DNA from: JAKPCT01 sp029553165
GTDB lineage: Bacteria; Bacillota; UBA4882; UBA8346
Direction of reading: 5' to 3'
NCBI GenBank assembly: GCA_035359995.1
Contig: DAORZT010000004.1
Coordinates: 17,638-81,637, forward strand
Length of the DNA: 64,000 bases
Shown: piece by piece, positions 52,439 through 62,174 of the stretch
Layout: every line of letters begins with the position of its first letter
Numbering within the stretch: the first letter of the stretch is position 1
Position numbers and translations under genes: made by a program
Notes under the pieces: model-generated
The model's input: only the letters and a program-made list of their open reading frames with translations
What the model was told of the DNA's origin: nothing
Databases searched by the model: none

Positions 52439-53671
52439 TTAAATTTGGAGATTTTTAATCCGTTCCATTGCTTTTTCAGTATTGGAGCGACTCCCAAATG
52501 CAGTTAAACGGAAGTAGCCTTCACCGCTGGGGCCAAATCCGGCACCGGGAGTTCCGACTACCTGTGCTTCATTCAAGAGTTTATCAAAGAAATCCCAGGA
52601 GCTTAAGTTACCGGGAGTCTTCAACCAGATGTATGGTGCGTTAACCCCGCCATAGACTGTAAAACCGGCACGCTGCAGACCTTCACGGATTATCTTAGCA
52701 TTGGTCATATAAAAATCAATCACTGCCCGGATTTCCCGTTGACCTTCGGGAGAATAGATTGCCGCTGCGGCAACCTGAACCGGATAAGATACACCGTTAA
52801 ATTTGGTTGTCTGGCGGCGTAACCAGAGTTTATTTAATGAATGGGGATTGCCGTTTGAATCATATGCCAGGACCGATTTTGGAACAACAGTATAGGCGCA
52901 ACGGGTACCGGTAAACCCGGCGGTCTTTGAGAAACTCCGGAATTCGATGGCTACTTCTTTGGCACCTTCAATTTCATAAATGCTATGCGGGATACCCGGT
53001 TCCTGAATGAATGCTTCATAAGCGGCATCAAACAGAATAATCGCTTTATTGTTACGGGCATAGTCGACCCATTCTTTAAGTTCGGCTTTGGTCAGGGTCA
53101 TGCCGGTTGGATTGTTTGGGAAACAAAGATAAATCAGATCAACTTTGGTTTGGGGAATTTCAGGTTTCAAATTGTTAGCGGCGGTACAAGGAAGATAGAC
53201 GATCTTTTGATAACGGCCGTCACTGCCTAAGTCACCACTGCGGCCGGCCATTACGTTACTGTCAACATAGACTGGATAGACCGGATCAGTTACCGCAATG
53301 ACCGAGTCTAATGAGAAGATCTCCTGAATATTACCGGTGTCGCATTTAGCGCCATCGCTAACAAAGACTTCGTCTTCTTCAAGGTCGATTCCGAGCGGTT
53401 TGAAATCATGTTCGATAATTTTATTGATCAGAAAAGCATATCCTTGTTCGGGGCCATAACCGCGAAATGTAGCTTCGGCTCCCATTTCGTCGATTGCCTG
53501 GTGCATACTGTTGATGACGGTTGGCGCCAAAGGTTTAGTAACATCCCCGATTCCGAGACGAATGATTTCTGCGTCAGGGTGCTCTGTTTTATATTTATTA
53601 ATCCGTCGGGCAATTTCAGAAAACAGATAACTGCCGGGAAGTTTAAGATAGTTTTCATTAATCTGAGCCAT
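52439..53671 (-). CDS. dapL: LL-diaminopimelate aminotransferase
   Basis: DapL converts tetrahydrodipicolinate directly to LL-diaminopimelate with glutamate, bypassing the succinylase or acetylase routes. The 410-residue class I/II aminotransferase starts MAQINENYLKLPGSYLFSEI, has IRLGIGDVTKPLAP, FVSDGAKCDTGNIQ, LCFPNNPTGM and the PLP lysine in SFSKTAGFTGTRCAY, all typical of the family. ATG 53671 with AAAGGATGAG upstream is chosen; the frame extends 29 residues further without a ribosome site. The product feeds lysA and the wall precursors. Confidence 0.95.
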   Translation of the reverse strand: MAQINENYLKLPGSYLFSEIARRINKYKTEHPDAEIIRLGIGDVTKPLAPTVINSMHQAIDEMGAEATFRGYGPEQGYAFLINKIIEHDFKPLGIDLEEDEVFVSDGAKCDTGNIQEIFSLDSVIAVTDPVYPVYVDSNVMAGRSGDLGSDGRYQKIVYLPCTAANNLKPEIPQTKVDLIYLCFPNNPTGMTLTKAELKEWVDYARNNKAIILFDAAYEAFIQEPGIPHSIYEIEGAKEVAIEFRSFSKTAGFTGTRCAYTVVPKSVLAYDSNGNPHSLNKLWLRRQTTKFNGVSYPVQVAAAAIYSPEGQREIRAVIDFYMTNAKIIREGLQRAGFTVYGGVNAPYIWLKTPGNLSSWDFFDKLLNEAQVVGTPGAGFGPSGEGYFRLTAFGSRSNTEKAMERIKNLQI

Positions 53672-53828
53672 AATCTCATCCTTTCCAAAAATTAATAATG
53701 CTATTAGTTCGTTATAACCCTTAAAAAACCTTTTTAAAAAATGTAAACAATATGTCACTTTGATTTAAAAAATGATTTATTACTGCCATTTAATTGGCAA
53801 GTGAATGTCAAACGAGGAGGAATTGGCA

Positions 53829-54320
53829 ATGTTTCAAAGACTGGTACTGATACTGTTTTTGGCAATCATATTATTAACCGGTTGTAATTTAATTGCCAGT
53901 GAGCCAGAGGTGTTTGATGGCCAAAAACCATTTATGCTCAAATACAATTTTCAAAATGCGCTTGAATCACGAACCGGGATCGAGGTTACAGATCGGAAAT
54001 TTTACTACATTACTGAATATTTTTATGGTAACAAAGAACAGGAAGTCCTGGAAGGAGAGTTGACGCCGGAAGAATTGACTAAATTGGTTAATGAAATTAT
54101 TAATACCTACAAGTTTTTTAAATTACCGGAGAATCTTTCTGTCCGCGATGATTCACTCTGTGATGCTCCATCAGAGAGGCTTGAAGTTACATATGGAGAC
54201 CGGCATCATACTTGTTGGGGATATAACATTCAGAACAAACGGTTTCAAGGAATAAAAGGAATATTATTTGAAATTTACAGAAATCTGCAAGCCCAAAAGC
54301 CGCCAGAAACTGAGTCTTAA
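53829..54320 (+). CDS. Small unknown lipoprotein
   Basis: The 163-residue protein has a lipoprotein signal with lipobox LLTGC (cysteine about residue 18). The body (YNFQNALESRTGIEVTDRKF, then FYGNKEQEVLEGELTPEEL) is a compact alpha/beta domain with two further cysteines (SLCDAPS and HHTCWGY) that could form a disulfide outside the cell. No family is recognised. ATG 53829 is 9 bases after GAGGAGG. It is a lone gene divergent from dapL. Confidence 0.65.
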   Translation: MFQRLVLILFLAIILLTGCNLIASEPEVFDGQKPFMLKYNFQNALESRTGIEVTDRKFYYITEYFYGNKEQEVLEGELTPEELTKLVNEIINTYKFFKLPENLSVRDDSLCDAPSERLEVTYGDRHHTCWGYNIQNKRFQGIKGILFEIYRNLQAQKPPETES

Positions 54321-54338
54321 AGCAAACAAAGAGAATCT

Positions 54339-55187
54339 TTAGTTTTCCTGGGAACTGAGGATGCGGAAAATATCGCCTAATGTTGCTTCCTGAGAGTGGA
54401 CACTGAGGACTCTTTTTTTCTGATACAGAGTTTGTAAATATTGAAAATGTTCTGGAGTGGGGGAGAGGACCTCTTCTTTGATCGATGAGCTGTCCTGGTA
54501 GACGACTTTAAGGGTTTTCTCCCCATATTTCTCTTTTAGCACATAAGGTTCTGCCAGTGCGATCAGTCGGCCATGATTGATAAAACCGATCCTGTTGCAG
54601 AGTTCATCTACTTCTTCCATGTCGTGGCTGGTTAAAACGATCGATATCCCTTTTTGTTGTTGCTCTTTTAAGTAATCCCAAATAATCCGGGAGGAAACAG
54701 GGTCCAGTCCGGAAGCCGGTTCGTCGAGGAAGAGCAATTCGGGTTCATGGATCAGTGCTCTTAAAATTAAAATCCGTTGTTTCATACCTTTTGAATAAAC
54801 CTTGACCGGATCATTGGCGCGATCGGCAAGTTCCATTCTTTCCAATAAAGGCTTAATTGCGGAAGTCGGTTTCTGATATAACTTACAGTAAATCGCCAGA
54901 TTTTGATAGCCTGAGAGGTTTTCGAAGAGGTTTGGTTTCTCAAACGCAACTCCGATTCGTGGATGGATCTTCTTCAAGTTTTTATTTAAATCAAGGCCAA
55001 AAAGACGAATGTTTCCTGAAGATGGCTTTGACAGACCCATCAGCATTCGCATGGTTGTAGTTTTTCCTGCGCCATTTGGCCCCAATAGTCCTAAGATTTC
55101 ACCCTTAGCTAAATTGAAACTGATATTATCGACCGCTTTACGGGTGCCAAACTCTTTGGTTAAGTTTTCGACACTAATAATACTCAT
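54339..55187 (-). CDS. ABC transporter ATP-binding protein (ABC-2 exporter type)
   Basis: The 282-residue ATPase has Walker A GPNGAGKTT (residues about 35-43), a Q-loop replaced around VAFEKPNLFENL, signature YSKGMKQRI, Walker B LLFLDEPASGLDP and the switch histidine in VLTSHDMEEVDE. The domain continues with a C-terminal extension like those of drug and lantibiotic exporters. It energises the permease 11 bases upstream. The substrate is not known. Confidence 0.92.
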   Translation of the reverse strand: MSIISVENLTKEFGTRKAVDNISFNLAKGEILGLLGPNGAGKTTTMRMLMGLSKPSSGNIRLFGLDLNKNLKKIHPRIGVAFEKPNLFENLSGYQNLAIYCKLYQKPTSAIKPLLERMELADRANDPVKVYSKGMKQRILILRALIHEPELLFLDEPASGLDPVSSRIIWDYLKEQQQKGISIVLTSHDMEEVDELCNRIGFINHGRLIALAEPYVLKEKYGEKTLKVVYQDSSSIKEEVLSPTPEHFQYLQTLYQKKRVLSVHSQEATLGDIFRILSSQEN

Positions 55188-55198
55188 GATTGTTTTCC

Positions 55199-56218
55199 TT
55201 AAAAGTCCTTTTTCTGATGATAGATTAAAGCTGTAATCCAGATCATCAAACCAGTTTGGATTAACAGTGAGATGATCGTTGTTAACGAGTTTAGTTGTAA
55301 GGCATTTCTCATAATTGCCGCTTCAAAACCATTAAAGATCTGAATTGTTGGTAAGATATTGAGAATGTCTTTCCATCCGAGATCGATATCTTTTGCCATT
55401 AATGGTAAAGATGAGACGAAATAGACACAGGTCGATAATGTTCTGGCAAAAAGCGCGTGTGGCGAAGCGATAGCAATTAATAATGATAATGACGCGAAAA
55501 ATAAGCATCCCAGTAATCCGAAGATCAGAAAATTAGGAAGGTTAATCTTGTATCCGGTTAATACGATAGTCAGTATTAGTGATGCCAGCCCAATCGCCGA
55601 GTTCCAGAGCATTTTGGCAACAAGGTAGTCACTCATTGAAGCCGGTGAGACCAAGAAAGAATGCAGTGTCTTCTTGGATTTTTCCTCGGCAATAGTGGCG
55701 GTATTTTGCAGGAAGCAGACGGTTAGAATGATTTGAATCAACCATAACGGAAGCGCCAGCCAGCGATTTTCGATTGTTTTACCGGCATACTCCAGTTCAA
55801 CCTGGGGAATGGATTCATTGGAAAACTGCTGAATCAATACGATATTAATGGCATTTGTAATTAAAAGCCCTTTTTTAACCTCATTGCCGGGTATTAGCAG
55901 TGAAAAACGGTTTTCACTCTTGGTATTGGTATAGATTACGGCGTCAAGATCATTACGCTTTAATGCTTGTCGGGCGTCGGTCAGTGATGGGTATGGCTTG
56001 GTAGCAATATTAGCAGCTGACAGTAGTTTGATTAACGGGGTTTCAGCTTCGGATTCCAGATAGGCAATCTTAAACTTGGTATTTTCAGCTTCACGGTAAA
56101 CTGTTCCAAATATAAAAGCAATAAATAAGGGGAAAACCATTGCGACAATCCAGGCTTTACTGGAAAAAAATTCGCGGTAGTCTTTTTCTAATAAAACTAA
56201 AATGTGTTTGTAATTCAT
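55199..56218 (-). CDS. ABC-2 type transporter permease
   Basis: The 339-residue permease has a first membrane segment (SSKAWIVAMVFPLFIAFIFG), a large extracytoplasmic domain (about 45-150) and five later segments, including LQNTATIAEEKSKKTLHSFL, an ABC-2 core motif region. It forms an exporter with the ATPase that follows. The terminator at 56258 separates it from the 23-residue peptide gene, so it should have its own promoter. Confidence 0.85.
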   Translation of the reverse strand: MNYKHILVLLEKDYREFFSSKAWIVAMVFPLFIAFIFGTVYREAENTKFKIAYLESEAETPLIKLLSAANIATKPYPSLTDARQALKRNDLDAVIYTNTKSENRFSLLIPGNEVKKGLLITNAINIVLIQQFSNESIPQVELEYAGKTIENRWLALPLWLIQIILTVCFLQNTATIAEEKSKKTLHSFLVSPASMSDYLVAKMLWNSAIGLASLILTIVLTGYKINLPNFLIFGLLGCLFFASLSLLIAIASPHALFARTLSTCVYFVSSLPLMAKDIDLGWKDILNILPTIQIFNGFEAAIMRNALQLNSLTTIISLLIQTGLMIWITALIYHQKKDF

Positions 56219-56257
56219 ACTTTGCCCCTTATTATTGAATGATAACAGAACTTAAAA

Positions 56258-56288
56258 AAGAATTGTGAATTAAAGATTCACAATTCTT
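56258..56288 (-). terminator. Intrinsic terminator of the 23-residue peptide gene
   Basis: AAGAATTGTGAAT (56258-56270) pairs perfectly with ATTCACAATTCTT (56276-56288), and on the minus strand a T run follows. Confidence 0.85.
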
Positions 56289-56317
56289 AAAAGGAAATAT
56301 TTATTACAGGATTTCAA

Positions 56318-56389
56318 TCAAATCATATCTTCTTTTTTCATGAAATACCAGATTAAAAAAACTACAGCGATAACGCCAATGATCTCCAT
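56318..56389 (-). CDS. 23-residue single-pass membrane peptide
   Basis: The minus strand encodes MEIIGVIAVVFLIWYFMKKE and ends DMI, one hydrophobic helix with a charged C-terminus. A strong AGGGGGGAAG site lies 3-4 bases from the ATG. A perfect terminator follows at 56258 and another lies upstream at 56565, so it looks like its own short transcript. It lies between the second RND operon and an ABC exporter; a role as a small transporter regulator, like AcrZ for AcrB, is only speculation. Confidence 0.6.
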   Translation of the reverse strand: MEIIGVIAVVFLIWYFMKKEDMI

Positions 56390-56564
56390 TAACTTCCCCC
56401 CTTTATTAGTTGCTTGTTTTGTGATTGATTCCTTTAAGTACAGCGAGTTACTATTTAAAAGGTAAACTTATTTAACTTTATTTATTCGTTTTTAACTGAA
56501 AATATCCTGCTAATATTTTTTAAAGAAAAGTAATAATTATTATTTGCATAAAAAAACTAATAAA

Positions 56565-56588
56565 AAAACCCCCAACTTTGGGGGTTTT
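56565..56588. terminator. Intrinsic terminator of the second RND operon
   Basis: CCCCC (56569-56573) pairs with GGGGG (56580-56584), flanked by A and T runs, 4 bases beyond the RND pump stop. Confidence 0.85.
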
Positions 56589-56592
56589 AAAA

Positions 56593-59500
56593 TTAACGAT
56601 GGTATTCCAATCCGTCAACTCGGTGTAAAATCTTGCGCTTGGTCCAGGTTGCCCAATCGTCTAGGATACTGTAAACAATGGGGATTACAACCAAAGTCAG
56701 TAACGTACAGAAACTCAAACCACCGATAACAACCACGGCCATTGATTTGTTTAAGGCTCCGCCTTCTCCGAAACCAAGCGCCATTGGGACCAATCCTAAT
56801 ACTGTAGTCAGTGTAGTCATTAAAACAGGACGGAGACGGGTTGGCCCGGCTTTTAAGATTGCCTCCTGCTTCGATAAACCTCTGGAGCGCAGGGTTTCAA
56901 TATAGTCGACCAGAACAATCGCATTATTGACGACGATACCGGCTAACATAATTACTCCAATAAATGAGGTTATGTTGAAGGTACAACCGGTCAGGAACAG
57001 ACTCCAGGTAACTCCGGATAGCGTGAGCGGTAATGTTCCCATAATTGCTAAGGGATGGACCAGGTTTTCATATTGAATCGCAATTACGATATAGACCAGA
57101 AATACCGCCAGCAAAAAGGCTAATGATAAAGCAAAGTTAGAGTCTTCCATGTTTTTAACGGAACCACCCATAGAGAAGCTGTAATTATTGGGGAAAACGA
57201 CATTTTGCCGGATTCGGGCTTTGATCTGGTCGGCAACTGATTTTAAGTCGTTCCCAATGAACTGCGATGTTACTGATATTTGCCGGGTTTGATTTTCCCG
57301 GGTTATTTTAGTTGGTCCTTCGGCTGAAACGAATTCAACAACCTCTTTTAGTGGAACGGCTGCACCAGTATTAGACAGAACATAAAGCTTTTCAAGATCG
57401 GTTTTAATACTGCGGTCTTCAGGACGTAATTGTAAAAAGAGATCGAATTCTTCGCCAGAAAGACGGATTTTCGTAGCGACCATCCCTTGAAAGCTGGTCT
57501 GAACTACTTTGGCAATCTCGGTAGGAGAGAGTCCGTAAGCGCCGGCACGTTCACGGTTGACTTTGAGTTGGAGTTCAGGTCGCCCGCTTTGCCAGGAGGT
57601 TTTGACTTCCCGGGTGCCGTTGACGTGCTCAATCTCTTGCTTGACTTGCGTTGCCAGTCTTTGTAATGTTTTTAAATCAGGACCTTCGATATTGATTACA
57701 ATCGGAGCTCCGCCTGCATTGAGCATTCCCGTATCTTCGCCACGGACGGTAACTTTAACACCAGGCATATTCTTCAAACCATTACGGGCATTTTCTAACA
57801 GTTGATCAATTGTTAAGGGACAACCTTCTTCCATTATAATCATGAAAGTGCCCTTATGACTGTCTTCAGAGCTATTGCCAAAACTGAAGGTGGAACCGGA
57901 GCCGATTGTACAATAAACGGTTTCAGTATAAGGCTGTTTAACTAAAAACTCTTCAATCTTTTTGGCAACGGAAGTAGTTACATCAATATTAGTACCTAAT
58001 GGCAGTTCGAAATCAACATTGTATTCCAATTGGCCCATTGAGGGCATGAATTCGGCTTTGATACCTAAAAAGAAGGGAGCAAAGCCCATCAGAAAGACGA
58101 TAAAAGCAATGACGATTACCAACAGACGATGTGAAACAGCCCAGCCAAGTAAGGAACGGTAAGCTGCTTCAAATTTTCCGAGACGGTAGTTGTTGGATTC
58201 TTCATCATAAACCTTTGTCTTTCGTTTGCTTGAAAACCGCATGATCTTCGATGATAACATTGGTATTACCGTAAGTGCGACGACTAGTGAGGCGATCAAA
58301 GAGAATGAAACAACATAAGCTAATTCTTTAAAGATCTGTGCGGTAATATCTTCAACAAAGAAGATTGGCAAGAAGACAATTATTGAGGTTATTGTTGAAG
58401 CAGTAATTGCCATCCCGACTTCTGAAGCTCCTTCGATGGCGGCAGTGATCGGATCATGCCCTTCTTCGCGGTAACGTTGAATGTTTTCTAAAACAACGAT
58501 TGCGTTATCAACTAACATACCGACACCTAAGGCCAGACCACCCATTGAGACCAGGTTAAGAGTCAGTTTTGAAAAGTAGATCATCGCAAAGGTAACGATA
58601 ATTGAGACGGGAATTGCAATTCCGATTACTAAAGTATTGCGAATGCTACGTAAAAATACCAGCAGGATGAAGATTGCCAAAAAAGCTCCCGTAATTGCGT
58701 TTTCAACTACATTTCGAATTGAATCTTCAATAAATTCCGCTTGTTCAAAGATCTTCTTTAATTCGATTTGGGTTCCTAATTCAGTTTGAAGCTGTTTCAT
58801 AACTTTACGGGCTTCTCTGGTTATTAAAACGGTGTTAGCATCACTTTCCCGCATCAATAAGATCATGACACTCTCTTGACCGTTAACACGTGAGAACTGT
58901 TTGCGGTCGTGGTAATCATCTTTAACTTCGGCGACCTCCTGAAGGGGAATGATTGCTCCGGAGGGGAGAGCGATCTTCAATGACTTAACTTCTTCAACTG
59001 ACTGAAATTCGCCGATTGTCCGGATGGTTAACTCATTACGGCCTTCATTAACGATTCCGCCGGGGAGATTGATATTTTCACCCATTAAGATTTGACCGAT
59101 ATAGCTGGGGGATATCTTGTAATAAGCCAGCTTATCAGCGTTTAATAAGATTTTAATTTCACGGGTTAAACCTCCACTGATTCTGACTGAAGCAATTCCG
59201 GGAATTCGTTCCAAGCGAGGTTTGATCTTATCTTCAGCGACCCGGGTGGCCTCAACGATCCCTTTTTTACTGGAGATCGTCCAGAAGGCAATCGGCATCA
59301 TGGAGGCATCCATCTTGAATAAGATTGGATTCTCAACGTCCGATGGCAACATTCCCTTGATCAAGTCAATTCGTTCGCGCATCTTTAAACTGGTGAAATC
59401 CATATTCGTGCCGTAATTGCATTCGGCAAAGATCAGCGAACTGCCATGAGAAGAGGTGGAAGTTACTTTTTTAACATTGGGGACGGCGCTGATTGCTTCC

Positions 59501-59706
59501 TCAAGCGGTCGCGTAACCAAAGTCTCGATCTCTTCCGGTCCAACCCCTTCATAACCGGTAGAGATAATAATATTAGGGAAGGTAATATCCGGATAGAGTG
59601 CCAGTTTTAACATATAAACTGAAACCGTTCCAAGTACGACGGCAAAGAGTACCAGCATCATGACTCCAACCGGACGGCGTACACAAAGTTGAATTAAATT
59701 GCGCAT
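56593..59706 (-). CDS. RND efflux pump (AcrB/HAE1 type)
   Basis: The 1037-residue pump has 12 membrane segments in two halves, with CVRRPVGVMMLVLFAVVLG at the start, GGLALGVGMLVDNAIVVLEN in segment 4 (one Asp plus Asn in place of the usual Asp pair), and GVIMLAGIVVNNAIVLVDYI in the second half. It should be driven by the proton or sodium gradient and export lipophilic compounds. It ends at normal length, unlike the fused paralogue at 23132. Its start follows the adaptor stop by 1 base. Confidence 0.95.
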   Translation of the reverse strand: MRNLIQLCVRRPVGVMMLVLFAVVLGTVSVYMLKLALYPDITFPNIIISTGYEGVGPEEIETLVTRPLEEAISAVPNVKKVTSTSSHGSSLIFAECNYGTNMDFTSLKMRERIDLIKGMLPSDVENPILFKMDASMMPIAFWTISSKKGIVEATRVAEDKIKPRLERIPGIASVRISGGLTREIKILLNADKLAYYKISPSYIGQILMGENINLPGGIVNEGRNELTIRTIGEFQSVEEVKSLKIALPSGAIIPLQEVAEVKDDYHDRKQFSRVNGQESVMILLMRESDANTVLITREARKVMKQLQTELGTQIELKKIFEQAEFIEDSIRNVVENAITGAFLAIFILLVFLRSIRNTLVIGIAIPVSIIVTFAMIYFSKLTLNLVSMGGLALGVGMLVDNAIVVLENIQRYREEGHDPITAAIEGASEVGMAITASTITSIIVFLPIFFVEDITAQIFKELAYVVSFSLIASLVVALTVIPMLSSKIMRFSSKRKTKVYDEESNNYRLGKFEAAYRSLLGWAVSHRLLVIVIAFIVFLMGFAPFFLGIKAEFMPSMGQLEYNVDFELPLGTNIDVTTSVAKKIEEFLVKQPYTETVYCTIGSGSTFSFGNSSEDSHKGTFMIIMEEGCPLTIDQLLENARNGLKNMPGVKVTVRGEDTGMLNAGGAPIVINIEGPDLKTLQRLATQVKQEIEHVNGTREVKTSWQSGRPELQLKVNRERAGAYGLSPTEIAKVVQTSFQGMVATKIRLSGEEFDLFLQLRPEDRSIKTDLEKLYVLSNTGAAVPLKEVVEFVSAEGPTKITRENQTRQISVTSQFIGNDLKSVADQIKARIRQNVVFPNNYSFSMGGSVKNMEDSNFALSLAFLLAVFLVYIVIAIQYENLVHPLAIMGTLPLTLSGVTWSLFLTGCTFNITSFIGVIMLAGIVVNNAIVLVDYIETLRSRGLSKQEAILKAGPTRLRPVLMTTLTTVLGLVPMALGFGEGGALNKSMAVVVIGGLSFCTLLTLVVIPIVYSILDDWATWTKRKILHRVDGLEYHR

Positions 59707-59707
59707 C

Positions 59708-60778
59708 TTATTTCACCACAACTTTCGATCCATCTTCGAGGTTATTCTGCCCTAAAGTAACGACCTGTTCATTTGCTTGCAACCCGTTTAATACTTCGAC
59801 AAATTTTCCATCGGAGATGCCCAGGGTAATTACACGTCTTTCCGCCCGGTCACCATTGACAACATAAACAACTTTTCCGGCCGGTTCTTCTAAAATAGCA
59901 TCGACGGTGGTTTTGATGACATCTTTCTTCTCGTTGAATTTAAGCCGCACCTGTGTCAACATCCCGTCCTTAAAGATTCGTGAAGAGTTGTTTAAAAGAA
60001 TTTTAACCAGGAAGGTTTTACTGGTTGCATTGGCGATCGGTGCAATCTGCTTAATTGTCCCTTGATAAGTTTGCTCCGGATTGGCAGCCAGTGATATTTC
60101 TGCTGCTTGCCCCAGTTTTGCCTGGCTGATGTAACTGTCACTTAAGTTTACAGTCACGTAAACTTGGGAGAGGTCGACAATTACAAAGAGGGGAGCGCCG
60201 GGATTTGCCATTTCGCCGGGATTAATATTGCGGCTTCCAATAAAACCGCTGATTGGCGCACGAATCTCAGTATTACGCAGTTGTTCTTCAATCATCTCGA
60301 TTCCAATCTTAACTTCCTTCAACTGCATTTCAGCGATCTCTAAGAGATTTTTCGCAGTGTCGTATTCGGACTGTGAGATGATGTTTTCTTCATATAATTT
60401 TTGTTTTCGGACAAAATCATCTTTTGTCTTGCGGTAATTAACTTCGGTTTGAATTAGAGTTGTTTTGGTTTTTTGCAATTGATTAAGATAATCGGTCTTC
60501 TCGAGGGCTACCAACAGTTGCCCTTTTTCAACATAATCACCCAATTGGGCGCGGACTTCGGTAACCCGTCCGGCAACTTTTGAAGCTACTTCAGCTTTAT
60601 TGTTGGCTTCAACGGTACCGGTAGTCGTGAAGGTTTCGGTGATCGTTCCGACCTCGGCAAGCGCAACTGTAACAGGAATAACAGGTTCTTCGGTTATGGT
60701 AGTTTCAGCTTGTTTCCGGTTACAACCTGTTAGTAACAGCGCGAAGATTGTTACGGCAAGTAACAGCTTTTTAGTCAT
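59708..60778 (-). CDS. RND efflux adaptor lipoprotein (MFP)
   Basis: The 356-residue adaptor has a lipoprotein signal with lipobox LLTGC (about residue 19), a lipoyl domain (VRAQLGDYVEKGQLLVALEK), a helical hairpin (about 90-160) and the returning RAPISGFIGSRNINPGEM segment, then beta-barrel domains. ATG 60778 is preferred because AAGGAGG lies 9 bases upstream; the frame extends to 60805. It bridges the pump and the TolC-like protein encoded on either side. Confidence 0.93.
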   Translation of the reverse strand: MTKKLLLAVTIFALLLTGCNRKQAETTITEEPVIPVTVALAEVGTITETFTTTGTVEANNKAEVASKVAGRVTEVRAQLGDYVEKGQLLVALEKTDYLNQLQKTKTTLIQTEVNYRKTKDDFVRKQKLYEENIISQSEYDTAKNLLEIAEMQLKEVKIGIEMIEEQLRNTEIRAPISGFIGSRNINPGEMANPGAPLFVIVDLSQVYVTVNLSDSYISQAKLGQAAEISLAANPEQTYQGTIKQIAPIANATSKTFLVKILLNNSSRIFKDGMLTQVRLKFNEKKDVIKTTVDAILEEPAGKVVYVVNGDRAERRVITLGISDGKFVEVLNGLQANEQVVTLGQNNLEDGSKVVVK

Positions 60779-60838
60779 TAAATTAAGCCTCCTTATAGTT
60801 AACATGTTGACATGTTCTGTTTGTGTGTAAAAGTGTTA

Positions 60839-62149
60839 TTATTGATCCCTTCCGACTACTTGGTCCAGTTTCGCTAAAGCCGTAATATAGTCGGCAAGAC
60901 TTTGATAATAACCATTAAGAGCTTGATCAAGCGCTAATTGGGCATCCATGATGTCCATTGTGGTAGCGATACCGGCATCAAATCTGGATTGAGTCATTCT
61001 TAATGACTCTTGCGCCAATTCAATATTAGCTAAATTAGCTTTTGCAGTCTCAATGTTTTCTTTGATTGCCTGATAAGCTTGCTTGACTTCCAATAAAATT
61101 TTATCGCGTAACCCAGCTTCCTGAACCTCAAATAATTCTTCACTCTTGGTAGCGCTGGTAACTTTCGGTTTTGTCCCGGCATTGAAGATGCTTCCCTGGA
61201 CTACAACAGCCAGCTTCCAAGCTTTATCCCAATCATCAAAAAGCATCTCGTTGCCGCTGCCTTCATAACTTAATGAAGCGCCAATAGTTGGTTTATAGGC
61301 GGCAAACTCAATAGCTGTTTTTAGCTCGGCAACTTTGGCGCCGATTTTTAATTGGCGCAATTCAGCCCGATTTTGATAAGCCTCTTCCAGCAGTGAGCTG
61401 ATGGAGAGATCGTGATTTTCCGGTAAGTCAAACTGTTTTGGGTCAAAATTGATTGCAAAGTCTTGTTCTTTATCAAACCCGATAATTATTGCCAAACCTA
61501 GTTTTGCCAAAGAAATAGCGTTTTCGGCTTTGATTATTTTGGGTTTAATACTTTCCTGCTGGACTTCAGCGCGTAAGACATCAAATTTGGATGCGGTACC
61601 GACTTTGAATAATTTGTTAACTTTGTTGACATGTTGACTGAGGTTATCATATGAACCTTGAGCGACTTTAAGCATCTCCTCCGCTAACCAGACTCGGTAA
61701 TAAGCTTCTTTAACTTGATAAGTTAAGTCTTGTTTGATTTTACGGGCCTGCTCCAATTCTTTGTCTAAGTTGGCTTTAGCTATCTCTAAAGCATTGGTCA
61801 GTTTCCCGCCGGTATATAATGGTTGGGTAAGTGCGATTTTACCTGAATATCCTTCTTTGCTTCTGCTTGGATCCAAAGGACTGAGTGGTTCATTGGAATA
61901 AATTCCAGCGTATTCGTAGTTAATACTTGGCAGGAAGCCAGCCTCGGCCTCTTTAATCAGTTCTTTGGCAATCGCAATATTTTTCTCAACTTCCTGGAGT
62001 TGTTTGCTGTTGGCATAAGCCATCTCTAAACATTGTTCCAGTGTAAGTACTGGTTTGCTTTCGGTTTCAGTTTCGGCAAATGTATTAATTGAGAGAAACA
62101 GGTTGATGATAAGAATGGTAATGCTTAAAACAAGAAATTTATGACGCAT
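60839..62149 (-). CDS. TolC-family outer membrane efflux protein
   Basis: The 436-residue protein has a signal peptide with an AE boundary (INTFAETE, about residue 27) and two OEP repeats: LTLEQCLEMAYANSKQLQEV and the second half around LEVKQAYQAIKENIETAKAN, with YKPTIGASLSYEG beta strands between. It forms the trimeric channel through the outer membrane. ATG 62149 with GGAGGTG upstream is chosen; the frame begins at 62194. Together with the fused channel it is the main evidence for an outer membrane. Confidence 0.93.
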   Translation of the reverse strand: MRHKFLVLSITILIINLFLSINTFAETETESKPVLTLEQCLEMAYANSKQLQEVEKNIAIAKELIKEAEAGFLPSINYEYAGIYSNEPLSPLDPSRSKEGYSGKIALTQPLYTGGKLTNALEIAKANLDKELEQARKIKQDLTYQVKEAYYRVWLAEEMLKVAQGSYDNLSQHVNKVNKLFKVGTASKFDVLRAEVQQESIKPKIIKAENAISLAKLGLAIIIGFDKEQDFAINFDPKQFDLPENHDLSISSLLEEAYQNRAELRQLKIGAKVAELKTAIEFAAYKPTIGASLSYEGSGNEMLFDDWDKAWKLAVVVQGSIFNAGTKPKVTSATKSEELFEVQEAGLRDKILLEVKQAYQAIKENIETAKANLANIELAQESLRMTQSRFDAGIATTMDIMDAQLALDQALNGYYQSLADYITALAKLDQVVGRDQ

Positions 62150-62174
62150 TGAAAACACCTCCGGATTTAATTGA

